From SH-MAG3 sp035461245 (lineage in GTDB: Bacteria > Gemmatimonadota > Gemmatimonadetes > Longimicrobiales > RSA9): 8,037 bases of DNA. Under the pieces are notes generated by a model. It was not told the DNA's origin and searched no databases. It saw only the letters and a program-made list of their open reading frames with translations. The stretch covers positions 1 through 8,037 of the forward strand of contig DATHVP010000116.1 in assembly GCA_035461245.1 (NCBI GenBank). The letters run 5' to 3'. This document shows positions 1 to 7,483 of the stretch, piece by piece (within the stretch, counting starts at the first letter, position 1; each line of letters starts with the position of its first letter). The position numbers and the translations under genes are program-made.

Positions 1-3
1 GGG

Positions 4-18
4 CGCCCTCCAGGGGCG
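4..18 (-). other. Short hairpin after the UPF0182 gene, role uncertain
   Basis: CGCCC (4-8) and GGGCG (14-18) can pair around a 5-base loop, 14 nt beyond the UPF0182 stop. It could be the start of a terminator, but the bases that would hold the T-tract lie outside the window, so this cannot be decided. Confidence 0.2.
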
Positions 19-31
19 GCAAGCACAGAAA

Positions 32-2797
32 TCATTGCTGCATACCACCTTCGCCGCGCTGCTCCAGCAGCGCCCGGAGGCGGGTCCAGGCGAGTCCGAA
101 GCCGGCGAAGTCACCCGCCCGCAGGCGCTCGTCGGCCTCCCTCATCAGCACCAGCGCCTGCTGCCGCCACGCATCGGGCGTCCCGTCCGGCGCGGCGTCC
201 CCTTCCGCCGGCCCGGCCGATGTCCGCTCCATGCGCTGCAGGGCGACGGTCTCCCCGGCGAGCAGGACGACGGCGGCGCGGAGGTCCTCGGCCATGGCGA
301 CCGCCACGCCATCGCTCACGATGACCCGCTGCAGCTGCGGGATCCCGCGTTCCCGGGCGGCAAGGAAGAGCGGCTCGATGTAGAGGATGGACTCCGCGGA
401 GGGGATGACGCGCATGCGGCCCATCTCGACGTTGGAGCCCTGCTGCCGCCACAGGGACAGCTGCTGGGAAACGAACGGGTCCTGCTCAATGATCGACTGC
501 ACCTGCGCGGGGCCGCGGATCTGGTCGTCACGCGGCATCTCGAACAGCACCATCTGTCCGTAATTCGGTGCGTCACTCCGGGCGGCCAGGAGCGCGGTCA
601 TGTTCTGCCGGCCGCGGGCGATGAACGGATTGAGGAGCAGGAACTCCGATTCGCCCTCGCCGGGCAGCGGCGCCATGACGAAGTCGGGCCGGAAGCGGCG
701 CCGCGTCTGGGGCGATACATCCTGCGGGAGCTGCCACACGTCCTGACCGGCGTAGAACGCCTCCGGCCGCTCCAGGTGGTACTGCTCCAGGACCGTCGAC
801 TGGACCCGGAAGAGCAGGCTGGGATAGCGCAGGTGCGACTGGATCGCCGCCGGCATCTCGTCCCAGTCGCGCATCAGCCCCGGGAACACCCTGCGGTACG
901 TCCGCAGGATGGGATCGGGGTCCGGCAGGATGTAGATCGCGACTTCTCCCGTCACGGCGTCAAGAACGGCCTTCACGCTCCCGCGCATATAGCGCAGCGT
1001 GCCGACATCCGGGATCGGCTGGGGTCGTGACAGCGGGTAGTTCGACGAGGCGGTGTACCCATCGATGATCCACACCACCCGACCGTCCACCACGACGGGG
1101 TGCGGATCCGGATCCCAGAGAAGGAACGGTGCGAGGGTCGCCACACGCTCGCCAACCCGCCGACGGAAGATCAGCCGGCTGGTGTCGCTCAGTTCCCGTG
1201 CGAACAGCAGGTTCTGGTCGCCGAACCGCCAGGCGAACGCCAGCACGCGGGCGAACGATGAGAGCTGCACGCCGGTCTCCACCCTCGGCACGGGCGGGAG
1301 CCGGCCTTCCACCTCGGCGGCCTCCCGGGCGAAGGTCCCGGTCTGCCCCACGACGGCGTAGTCGCGCATGGTCTCGCCGAAGTAGATGCTGGGCTCGGCC
1401 AGTTCCAGTCCCGGGGGCGCATCGGCGCTGCGCTGGACGGGGAACACATCCCCGAGCCAGTACACGGGGTCCGCCCGCCGCGCCTCGGCCGCTGGCGTAA
1501 CCACAACACCCATGCCCCGCGTGTATATGGGATTCAGGTGGTGGTTGGACCAGGTCCGGGCCGTCTCCGGCATTCCCTCCCTGCGGAATTCGCGCACGGC
1601 GATGGCGACCTGCTGCCGGTCGCCGGGGGGACCGTACCTGTCGTAATCCACGTCCGGAAACTGGTAGTACTCGAAGCGGGCCTGGCCGCCGTCATTGAGA
1701 GCCGTCTGCAGGGGCACCGGGTCCCACAGGGCGAGCCGGTCCAGCACCGGCGCCATGGCCGCCCACACGTCCGCGTCGGCGCGCCGGAACCGGAACGCCC
1801 GGCGATCGATCCGGTCCAGGCCGTAGGCCCGGCGCGTGAACTCCATGTTCCAGCGGATGTAGCCGACCTCGCGGGCGAGCTGGTTCGGCTCCACGTGCAC
1901 CTTCTGCACGACGGCGGGATAGATGGCGCCCATGCCAACCGCCGCGAGGAGGAAGAGGCCGACTGCGGCGGCCGGCGGCATCCACGACCGCCTGCGGGCG
2001 CCGTACACCAGGGCGCCGGCCACGGCGAAGGCGAGGACGCCGATGACGAGGCGGGCGGGCAGGCGGGCATGGACGTCCGTATAACCGAGGCTTCCGCCGA
2101 AGCCGTACCCGTCCAGCAGGAGCTGGTAGCGGCCGAGGAGGTAGCGTGCGCCCAGGACGGCGATGATGCAGGCAACGAGCACGGCAAAGTGCATCCTCGG
2201 CCTGTCGTCCATCTCCATGCGGGTGCCCCGGGCACGGACCGCGCCGATGAGGACGTAGCCCACGCCCACCAGCAGGACCGACCACACGAGCAGGATCAGG
2301 ACGTACTCGACGAGGCGGATGTAGAGGGGAAGTCCGAAGACGTAGAACGAGACGTCATGTCCGAAAAGAGGATCGGCGAGCCCCCAGCTCTCCCGCTGCA
2401 GCCAGGCCAGCATCGCGATGGGCGCGTTCCCCCCGAACTGCAGTGTCGACAGCCACCAGCCGGCGAGCACTGCGACCAGCAGCGAGCCGGCCATGAGGTA
2501 TGAGCGCGGGACCTGCTCCGCGATCTCCAGGTTCCCGTAGCGCCTGCGCAGGTGCACCGGGCCCAGGTGCCTCAGCAGGTACGACAGGTTGGCCAGGATG
2601 ATGACCGCCCCCAGCGCGCCGGTGATGGCACGCACCGCGGCAGTGGTGAGCAGTCGCTTCCAGAACACGCCGGCCTGCCCGACTGCATCGTACCAGAGCA
2701 GATCGGTGTAGAACATGGCCGCGGCGCGGCCAAGGATCAGGACCCCCAGCACCACCAGCGCGGCGATGATCAGCACCCGGCCGGTGTGCCGGCGCAT
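32..2797 (-). CDS. UPF0182 family membrane protein of unknown function
   Basis: The product has 921 residues and matches the UPF0182 family (Pfam PF03699), known for example from mycobacteria and cyanobacteria, whose function is not established. Seven membrane segments are visible at about residues 7-27, 55-75, 101-121, 160-186, 203-222, 247-266 and 274-297. A soluble domain of over 600 residues follows. With the Arg-rich N-terminus inside, seven crossings place this domain outside the cytoplasm (inference). Family-typical blocks are LLWYDAVGQAGVFWKRL (33-49), DPLFGHDVSFYVFGLPLY (142-159), VEPNQLAREVGYIRWNMEFT (302-321), TWSNHHLNPIYTRGMGVV (415-432), PSIYFGE (469-475), and later RYMRGSVKAVLDA and RQNMTALLAARSD. 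The C-terminus has the usual small helical ending (RLRAGDFAGFGLAWTRL). The start at 2797 is set by a perfect GGAGG; the gene lies 2 nt after the phosphohexomutase stop. Length is near the family norm and nothing looks truncated. Confidence 0.93.
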   Translation of the reverse strand: MRRHTGRVLIIAALVVLGVLILGRAAAMFYTDLLWYDAVGQAGVFWKRLLTTAAVRAITGALGAVIILANLSYLLRHLGPVHLRRRYGNLEIAEQVPRSYLMAGSLLVAVLAGWWLSTLQFGGNAPIAMLAWLQRESWGLADPLFGHDVSFYVFGLPLYIRLVEYVLILLVWSVLLVGVGYVLIGAVRARGTRMEMDDRPRMHFAVLVACIIAVLGARYLLGRYQLLLDGYGFGGSLGYTDVHARLPARLVIGVLAFAVAGALVYGARRRSWMPPAAAVGLFLLAAVGMGAIYPAVVQKVHVEPNQLAREVGYIRWNMEFTRRAYGLDRIDRRAFRFRRADADVWAAMAPVLDRLALWDPVPLQTALNDGGQARFEYYQFPDVDYDRYGPPGDRQQVAIAVREFRREGMPETARTWSNHHLNPIYTRGMGVVVTPAAEARRADPVYWLGDVFPVQRSADAPPGLELAEPSIYFGETMRDYAVVGQTGTFAREAAEVEGRLPPVPRVETGVQLSSFARVLAFAWRFGDQNLLFARELSDTSRLIFRRRVGERVATLAPFLLWDPDPHPVVVDGRVVWIIDGYTASSNYPLSRPQPIPDVGTLRYMRGSVKAVLDAVTGEVAIYILPDPDPILRTYRRVFPGLMRDWDEMPAAIQSHLRYPSLLFRVQSTVLEQYHLERPEAFYAGQDVWQLPQDVSPQTRRRFRPDFVMAPLPGEGESEFLLLNPFIARGRQNMTALLAARSDAPNYGQMVLFEMPRDDQIRGPAQVQSIIEQDPFVSQQLSLWRQQGSNVEMGRMRVIPSAESILYIEPLFLAARERGIPQLQRVIVSDGVAVAMAEDLRAAVVLLAGETVALQRMERTSAGPAEGDAAPDGTPDAWRQQALVLMREADERLRAGDFAGFGLAWTRLRALLEQRGEGGMQQ

Positions 2798-2799
2798 CG

Positions 2800-4173
2800 T
2801 CAGACCTCCACGCCTTGTTCGCGCAGCCACGTCGTCATGGTGTCCCGAATCCGCGCGAGGCCTTCCTTCGTGCGCGCCTCGAAACGCAGCACCAGGACCG
2901 GCTGGGTGTTGGACGCCCGCAGCAGGCCCCAGCCGTCATCGAACAGGACCCGGACACCGTCCACGTCGATCACGTCGTGATCCTGCCGGAACGCGGCCAC
3001 GGCCCGGTCCACGATGTCGAACTTGGTCTCTTCCGTCACGTCCACCCGGATTTCCGGGGTGGAGACGTAGCGGGGAAACTCCGCGACGCGTTCGGACAGC
3101 GGCCCCGGCAGCCGGGACACGAGCTGGACCAGGGCGCAGGCGCCGAACAGGGCGTCGTCGAAGCCGTAGTAGTCCTCGCCGAAGCAGATGTGGCCCGACA
3201 GCTCACCTGCCACCGGGGCGCCCGTCTCCTTCATCTTCTCCTTGATGAGCGAGTGCCCCGTCTTCCACATGATCGTCCGCCCGCCCCGGGCCTCGTACAC
3301 TTCCGGGACGGCCTGCGAGCACTTCACGTCGAACACCAGCGTCTGGGGTGCTCCCAGCCGCTCCATCGCGTCGAGGGCGAAGAGGAGGAGAAGGATGTCG
3401 CCCCTTACGATCTCGCCACGCTCATCCACGGCGCCGATACGGTCCGCATCGCCGTCGAAGCCGATGCCCAGGTCGGCGTCCGTCTCCTGCACCAGGGCGA
3501 TCATGTCGGCGATGTACTCGTCCACGGTGGGGTCGGGATGGTGGTTCGGGAAGGTGCCATCCGACTCGCAGTAGAGGGGAACGACCTCGGCGCCGGTCCG
3601 CCGTAGCAGGTCCACGGCAACGACGCTCCCTGTTCCGTTCCCGCAATCTACCACCACCTTGATCGGCCGCCGGACGCTGAACCGGCCGCCCACGTCTGCG
3701 AGGTAGTCGTCCAGGATGTCCTGTGTCCGGGTGGTGCCGGACCCCGTGGCGAAGCGGCCGGCCTCGATGCGACGCCGCATCTCCTGGATGGCCGCACCGT
3801 ACACCGGGCGCCCCCCGGCGATCATCTTGAAGCCGTTGTACTCCGGCGGGTTGTGTGAACCCGTGATCTGGAGTCCGCCGAACGTACCCTCCCGCGCAGC
3901 CGCATAGTAGAGCACGGGCGTGGGCACGACGCCGAAGTCCACCACATCCACGCCCGCCGCCCGTATGCCCCGGATGATGCCCTCGGCCAGGCCGGGCGAC
4001 GTGGGCCGATTGTCACGTCCCACCGACACCACCGGCCGCGCCGGGACGCCCGGCAGCTCCAGGAGATGGCTGGCATAGGCCCGGCCCAGGAGCTCCGGCA
4101 CGGGATCGCCGAGGTCCTCGGCCACGATGCCGCGAATGTCGTACTCCCGGAAGATGTGCGTATTCAGTTCCAT
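2800..4173 (-). CDS. manB: Phosphomannomutase/phosphoglucomutase (AlgC/ManB type)
   Basis: This cytoplasmic alpha-D-phosphohexomutase interconverts hexose 6-phosphates and 1-phosphates through a phosphoserine, feeding GDP-mannose and UDP- or dTDP-glucose synthesis for surface polysaccharides. The 457 residues match the family length (Pseudomonas AlgC is 463). Four signature sites appear in order: the catalytic serine loop TGSHNP (S106), the Mg2+ loop DGDADR (D240, D242, D244), the sugar-binding loop GELSGH (E324, S326), and the phosphate-binding loop RASNTQPVLVLRFE (R419, S421, N422, T423). GELSGH and RASNTQP point to the dual mannose/glucose enzymes and not to phosphoglucosamine mutase (GlmM). 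The ATG at 4173 is chosen because the protein then begins MELNTHIFREYDIRG, the normal N-terminus; an open frame up to 4242 adds 23 unlike residues. GGAG lies 11 nt upstream, a rather long spacing. It is first gene of a unit with the UPF0182 gene. Substrate preference is inferred, and the symbol is a family label. Confidence 0.93.
   Translation of the reverse strand: MELNTHIFREYDIRGIVAEDLGDPVPELLGRAYASHLLELPGVPARPVVSVGRDNRPTSPGLAEGIIRGIRAAGVDVVDFGVVPTPVLYYAAAREGTFGGLQITGSHNPPEYNGFKMIAGGRPVYGAAIQEMRRRIEAGRFATGSGTTRTQDILDDYLADVGGRFSVRRPIKVVVDCGNGTGSVVAVDLLRRTGAEVVPLYCESDGTFPNHHPDPTVDEYIADMIALVQETDADLGIGFDGDADRIGAVDERGEIVRGDILLLLFALDAMERLGAPQTLVFDVKCSQAVPEVYEARGGRTIMWKTGHSLIKEKMKETGAPVAGELSGHICFGEDYYGFDDALFGACALVQLVSRLPGPLSERVAEFPRYVSTPEIRVDVTEETKFDIVDRAVAAFRQDHDVIDVDGVRVLFDDGWGLLRASNTQPVLVLRFEARTKEGLARIRDTMTTWLREQGVEV
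2805..2809 (-). promoter_or_regulatory. Ribosome binding site deciding the UPF0182 gene start
   Basis: On the minus strand a perfect GGAGG sits 7 nt upstream of the ATG at 2797. It lies within the final GTG GAG GTC codons of the phosphohexomutase gene. This favours the start at 2797 over an upstream in-frame ATG at 2830 and indicates translational coupling of the two genes. Confidence 0.85.
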
Positions 4174-4200
4174 TCCGTCAGTCGCTCCACGGTGTCCGAT

Positions 4201-4226
4201 CCCGTCCGACCACCCACCCCTCACCC
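4201..4226 (-). other. G-tract cluster (possible G-quadruplex) in the leader of the phosphohexomutase gene
   Basis: On the minus strand four runs of at least three G (4226-4224, 4220-4217, 4215-4213, 4203-4201) are separated by 3, 1 and 9 bases. This fits a loose G-quadruplex pattern. It lies 28-53 nt upstream of the proposed start codon on the mRNA-sense strand. Whether it forms or matters is unknown; the long third loop weakens it. Confidence 0.35.
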
Positions 4227-4231
4227 TCGCT

Positions 4232-4247
4232 GTGCGGCCCACCGCAC
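4232..4247. repeat. Short inverted repeat in the intergenic region
   Basis: GTGCGG and CCGCAC, six bases each, are separated by 4 bases. It lies between the nuo terminator and the phosphohexomutase start, 59-74 nt upstream of the ATG. It could be an operator for a dimeric regulator or a leader hairpin, but short inverted repeats arise easily in GC-rich DNA. No convincing -35/-10 promoter pair could be picked out near it. Confidence 0.3.
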
Positions 4248-4264
4248 GCGCCGTACAGGGCCCC

Positions 4265-4297
4265 GGAAAAGGAACGGCGGCGCCGCGGGCGCCGCCG
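4265..4297 (-). terminator. Intrinsic terminator of the nuo operon
   Basis: A perfect 10-bp stem (4275-4284 with 4288-4297) made only of G and C closes on a 3-nt loop, 27 nt after the nuoN stop. On the minus strand it is followed at once by TTCCTTTTCC, a T-rich but interrupted tract. On the plus strand no T-tract follows, so it acts in the minus direction. It should separate the nuo transcript from the phosphohexomutase gene, possibly with some read-through because of the broken T-tract. Confidence 0.75.
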
Positions 4298-4323
4298 GAC
4301 CGTCAGCCCGCGTCCCGTCCCGC

Positions 4324-5838
4324 TCAGGGACCGACCAGGCCGATGAAGGACGCAGGCACCTGCACGAGCCCGGCCGCGCTCCGCTCCGCCAGCTCCAGGA
4401 GTGGACCCGGGAAGATCCCGAGGAGAATGGTGCCCCCGGCGGTGATCAGCAGCGCCATCACCATGGCCGGGGCCATTGTCGCCGGCTCCGACGTGCGGCC
4501 GGCGACTGGCTCCCGGAACCACATGTACCATGCCACCCGCAGGTAGTAGTAGTACGAGACCAGGGACGCGAGAACCAGCACGACGGCAAGCATGACGAGG
4601 CCTCGCTCCACGGCCGCGCGGATGATGAACACCTTGCCGATGAACCCACCCGTGAACGGGAAGCCGGCCAGGGACAGGAGGAAAATGGTCATCGCCACGG
4701 CGATGAACGGCCGCCGCCACGCCAGCCCGCTGTACGCGTCCAGGTCGAGACGTGCCTCGCCCCGCATCGCCACCATCATGACGACGGCGAAGGCGCCCAT
4801 TGTCATGAGGGTGTACGTAACGGCGTAGAACAGGAACGAGGCCGCACCCAGCGCGGAGGCCGCCGCCAACGCCACCAGCAGGTAGCCCGCATGCGCGATG
4901 CTCGAGTATGCCAGCATCCGCTTGATGTTGCCCTGGACGAGGGCCACCATGTTCGCCGAGATCATGGTGAGCACCGCCAGCCAGATGGCGATCGCGTCCC
5001 ACGTGCCGTACAGGCCCGGGAACGCCGTCAGGAAGACGCGCAGGAAGCCGGCGAAGGCCGCGGCCTTCACGCCGGCGGCCATGAAGGCCGTCACGGGCGC
5101 AGGGGCACCCTCGTACGCGTCGGGCGTCCACATGTGGAATGGCACGGCCGCGACCTTGAAGCCGAAACCCACGGCCAGGAGCGCCGTCGCCACCACCAGC
5201 AGACTGCTTGCGCCAATGCCATCCACGCCGACGGCCAGGGCGATCTGCTCGAGATTCGTCGTCCCGGCACCGCCGTAGGCCAGGGCAATGCCGTACAGGA
5301 AGAATGCGCTCGAGAACGCGCCCAGCAGGAAGTACTTCAGCGCGCCTTCCGCCGACCGGCGGTCACGCCGGTTCACGCCGGTCAGGATATATACCGGCAG
5401 GGACATCAGCTCGAGGCCGATGAACATCACGATGAGGTCGCGGGCGCCGGCGAACGTCATCATTCCCACGACGGCGAAGAGCACCAGCACGTACAGCTCG
5501 CCCAGGCGGAGTCGTTCCTCGTCGAGGTACCGCGTCGAAATGAGGACGAAAAGCGCCGCCGCCAGCAGGAACACGAAGTTCGAGAACACACGGAAGGAGT
5601 CCACGGCGATCACGCCGGCCGGCCCCGTCTCCGTCAGCCCCGCAATCCAGCCGTTCGCCACCGCCGCCATGGCGAGGCCCGCGAGGGTGAGCCAGGGCAT
5701 GGCGGGTGACGAGGGCATGCTGCGGGCGCCCTTCTGGAACACGTCGAGGAGCAGCACGAACATGGCCCAGACGGAGAGTACGATCTCCGGCAGGAGCACC
5801 AGTCCGTAGTGCGCTGGGAACGAAAGGTCTACTGGCAT
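4324..5838 (-). CDS. nuoN: NADH-quinone oxidoreductase subunit N
   Basis: NuoN is the third antiporter-like proton-translocating subunit of complex I, located in the cytoplasmic membrane next to the NuoA/J/K/H region. The product has 504 residues with about 14 hydrophobic segments, close to the usual length. Essential charged residues are in place: E143 in GLELMSLPVYIL, K168 in ALKYFLLG, K228 before VPFHMWTPDAYEGAP, K258 in AAGVKAAAF, K306 in NIKRMLAYSS, and K402 in GGFIGKVF. The ATG at 5838 is the first possible start, because an in-frame TAG lies only one codon upstream (5842-5844). No strong Shine-Dalgarno sequence is visible before it, which suggests that translation depends partly on ribosomes arriving from nuoM, 20 nt upstream. 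The gene is last in the operon and is followed by an intrinsic terminator. Identification is firm; NuoN is separated from NuoL and NuoM by its motif set and position. Confidence 0.97.
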   Translation of the reverse strand: MPVDLSFPAHYGLVLLPEIVLSVWAMFVLLLDVFQKGARSMPSSPAMPWLTLAGLAMAAVANGWIAGLTETGPAGVIAVDSFRVFSNFVFLLAAALFVLISTRYLDEERLRLGELYVLVLFAVVGMMTFAGARDLIVMFIGLELMSLPVYILTGVNRRDRRSAEGALKYFLLGAFSSAFFLYGIALAYGGAGTTNLEQIALAVGVDGIGASSLLVVATALLAVGFGFKVAAVPFHMWTPDAYEGAPAPVTAFMAAGVKAAAFAGFLRVFLTAFPGLYGTWDAIAIWLAVLTMISANMVALVQGNIKRMLAYSSIAHAGYLLVALAAASALGAASFLFYAVTYTLMTMGAFAVVMMVAMRGEARLDLDAYSGLAWRRPFIAVAMTIFLLSLAGFPFTGGFIGKVFIIRAAVERGLVMLAVVLVLASLVSYYYYLRVAWYMWFREPVAGRTSEPATMAPAMVMALLITAGGTILLGIFPGPLLELAERSAAGLVQVPASFIGLVGP

Positions 5839-5858
5839 CCGCTACGCACTCGCTCGGG

Positions 5859-7469
5859 TTAGTCGTCATCCGTGGCCGGCGACGCCACCATCGGCGCCGC
5901 AGCCGCATCACCGTAGGCCACCGGATCGATCACATCCACGTCCAGCCCCAGGGGGAACACCGCCCGCGAGCTCTTCCGCTCCACCGTCTCGATGAGCTCC
6001 GTCAGCGACACCTCCGCCCGTTCCAGGAATGGCTTCGGGTAGACACCCATCCACAGCATGCCGATCACCAGCGGCGCCAGCACCACGACCTCGCGCCGCG
6101 ACAGGTCCGGCAGACGCTCGTTCTCCGGACGGTCGAGCGCATTGAAGAAGATTCGCTGGACCATGGGCAGCATGTAGTACGCGGCGAAGATCACGCCCGT
6201 CGCGCCGATGAGGGCCACCCACGGATGAGTCTGGAACGTCCCCACCAGCGCCAGGAACTCGCCAATGAACCCGCTCGTCCCCGGCAGGCCAATGCTCGCC
6301 AGGGCCGTGAACACGAATACCGCCGCGAACCCCGGCGCCACCGCCGCCAGGCCGCCGAAATCGGCGATGGCACGTGAGTGCCGCCGCTCGTACAGCATAC
6401 CGAGCAGGAGGAACATCGCCCCCGTGGACAGACCGTGGGACAGCATCACGATCATCGCGCCCTGCACACCCTGGATCGTCAGCGCGAATATTCCGAGTAC
6501 CACGAATCCCATGTGGGCGACCGACGTGTACGCAATCAGCTTCTTCGCGTCCGGCTGTACTGCCGCAACCCAGGCGCCATACACGATGCCGATGAGGCCG
6601 AGCACCATCATGATCATCACGATGGTCGGGTGCGTCGCCGCCTGCGGGAACAGCGGCAGCAGGAACCGGAGGAAACCGTACGCACCGAGCTTCAGCAGGA
6701 CCGCCGCCAGGATAACCGAACCTGGCGTCGGCGCCTCGACGTGCGCGTCAGGCAGCCACGTGTGGAACGGGAACAGCGGCACCTTGATGGCGAACGCCAG
6801 CGCGAAGGCGCCGAACAGCCAGTACTGCTCGGTGAACGTCAGCGGCAGGTTCACCAGGTCGAGGTACGAGAACGAAAGGTCCCCCGTCAGCGCCCGGTAC
6901 TTGAACGCGAGGTACAGGATGCCCACCAGCATCAGCAGCGAGCCGACTGCGGTGTAGAGGAAGAACTTGATGGCGGCGTAGACCCGCCGTTCCCCGCCCC
7001 AGATGCCGATGATGAAGTACATCGGCACCAGCATGATCTCCCAGAACATGAAGAACAGGAACAGGTCGAGGGCGAGGAATACGCCGAGGACGCCGCTCTG
7101 CAGCATGAGCATCATCGCGTAGAACTGCCGGTTCCGCCGCGTGATGTAGTTGTAGGACCCAAGGATCGCGATGGGGAACAGCGCCGTCGTCAGGAGCACC
7201 AGCAGCAGGCTGATGCCGTCCGCACCCACCATATACTGGATGCCCCACTGCGGGATCCAGCTGGCGCGCACCCCGAACTGGAACGCCGCGCTCGCCGGGT
7301 TGAACACGAACCAGAGCGGCAGCGACACCAGGAATGTCAGGAGCGCGGCACCCAGCGAGACGAATCGCGCGTGCTCCTCCCGGCCGATGAGCACCGCGGC
7401 CATGCCCACCGCGGGGATCGCAATGAGTGCCGTCAGCACCCAGCCGGCGTATCCGATGGAATCCAGCAC
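5859..7469 (-). CDS. nuoM: NADH-quinone oxidoreductase subunit M
   Basis: NuoM is an antiporter-like integral membrane subunit of complex I that carries one of the proton channels. The product has 536 residues and many hydrophobic segments. Key residues of the family are present: E144 in FWEIMLVPMYF, K168, K229 in AIKVPLFPFHTWLPDAHVEAP, K260 in VLLKLGAYG, H345 in LSHGLSTG, and E404 in GFIGEF, where most sister subunits have Lys. The start is a GTG at 7469 preceded by GGTGAG with a 5-nt spacer; the first in-frame ATG (residue 23) would cut into the first membrane helix. The protein is about 25 residues longer than the E. coli homologue (about 509). The excess is a hydrophilic tail after the last membrane segment (about 461-478) that ends in a run of Asp. 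It is the middle gene of nuoL-nuoM-nuoN, 20 nt upstream of nuoN. Confidence 0.97.
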   Translation of the reverse strand: MLDSIGYAGWVLTALIAIPAVGMAAVLIGREEHARFVSLGAALLTFLVSLPLWFVFNPASAAFQFGVRASWIPQWGIQYMVGADGISLLLVLLTTALFPIAILGSYNYITRRNRQFYAMMLMLQSGVLGVFLALDLFLFFMFWEIMLVPMYFIIGIWGGERRVYAAIKFFLYTAVGSLLMLVGILYLAFKYRALTGDLSFSYLDLVNLPLTFTEQYWLFGAFALAFAIKVPLFPFHTWLPDAHVEAPTPGSVILAAVLLKLGAYGFLRFLLPLFPQAATHPTIVMIMMVLGLIGIVYGAWVAAVQPDAKKLIAYTSVAHMGFVVLGIFALTIQGVQGAMIVMLSHGLSTGAMFLLLGMLYERRHSRAIADFGGLAAVAPGFAAVFVFTALASIGLPGTSGFIGEFLALVGTFQTHPWVALIGATGVIFAAYYMLPMVQRIFFNALDRPENERLPDLSRREVVVLAPLVIGMLWMGVYPKPFLERAEVSLTELIETVERKSSRAVFPLGLDVDVIDPVAYGDAAAAPMVASPATDDD

Positions 7470-7474
7470 GTTAT

Positions 7475-7480
7475 CTCACC
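7475..7480 (-). promoter_or_regulatory. Ribosome binding site of nuoM
   Basis: On the minus strand GGTGAG lies 5 nt upstream of the GTG codon at 7469, inside the 14-nt gap after nuoL. It is an imperfect match to the anti-Shine-Dalgarno sequence but well placed, and it supports the GTG as the true start. Confidence 0.55.
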
Positions 7481-7483
7481 CGC

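Noticed and set aside
35..1030. Plus-strand open frames (35-1030 and 1538-2503) opposite the UPF0182 gene
   Set aside because: Both lie wholly within a gene with strong family motifs on the other strand, and neither product resembles a known protein.
2798..2830. Upstream start of the UPF0182 gene at 2830
   Set aside because: It would overlap the phosphohexomutase by 31 nt and ignore the perfect GGAGG placed 7 nt before the ATG at 2797.
2815..3606. Plus-strand open frame of 263 codons opposite the phosphohexomutase gene
   Set aside because: The minus strand carries every active-site motif of the phosphohexomutase through this stretch, so the plus-strand frame is a shadow.
4174..4242. Upstream extension of the phosphohexomutase to 4242
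   Set aside because: The extra 23 residues are Arg/Gly-rich and unlike the family; the normal N-terminus begins at 4173.
4066..5709. Plus-strand open frame of 547 codons antisense to nuoN
   Set aside because: It is the reverse complement of a GC-rich membrane-protein gene: frequent Leu, Val, Ile and Phe codons read backwards as Gln, Asp, Asn and Glu codons, which gives the His/Arg/Gln/Glu-rich, domain-free product seen. NuoN is clearly the real gene.
5859..7469. Alternative identity for the nuo genes as Mrp-type Na+/H+ antiporter subunits (MrpA/MrpD), which are homologous
   Set aside because: The L-M-N order, the NuoL C-terminal lateral-helix motif and the NuoM- and NuoN-specific motifs (GFIGEF with Glu in one, GGFIGK with Lys in the other) fit complex I better; no small Mrp subunit genes follow.
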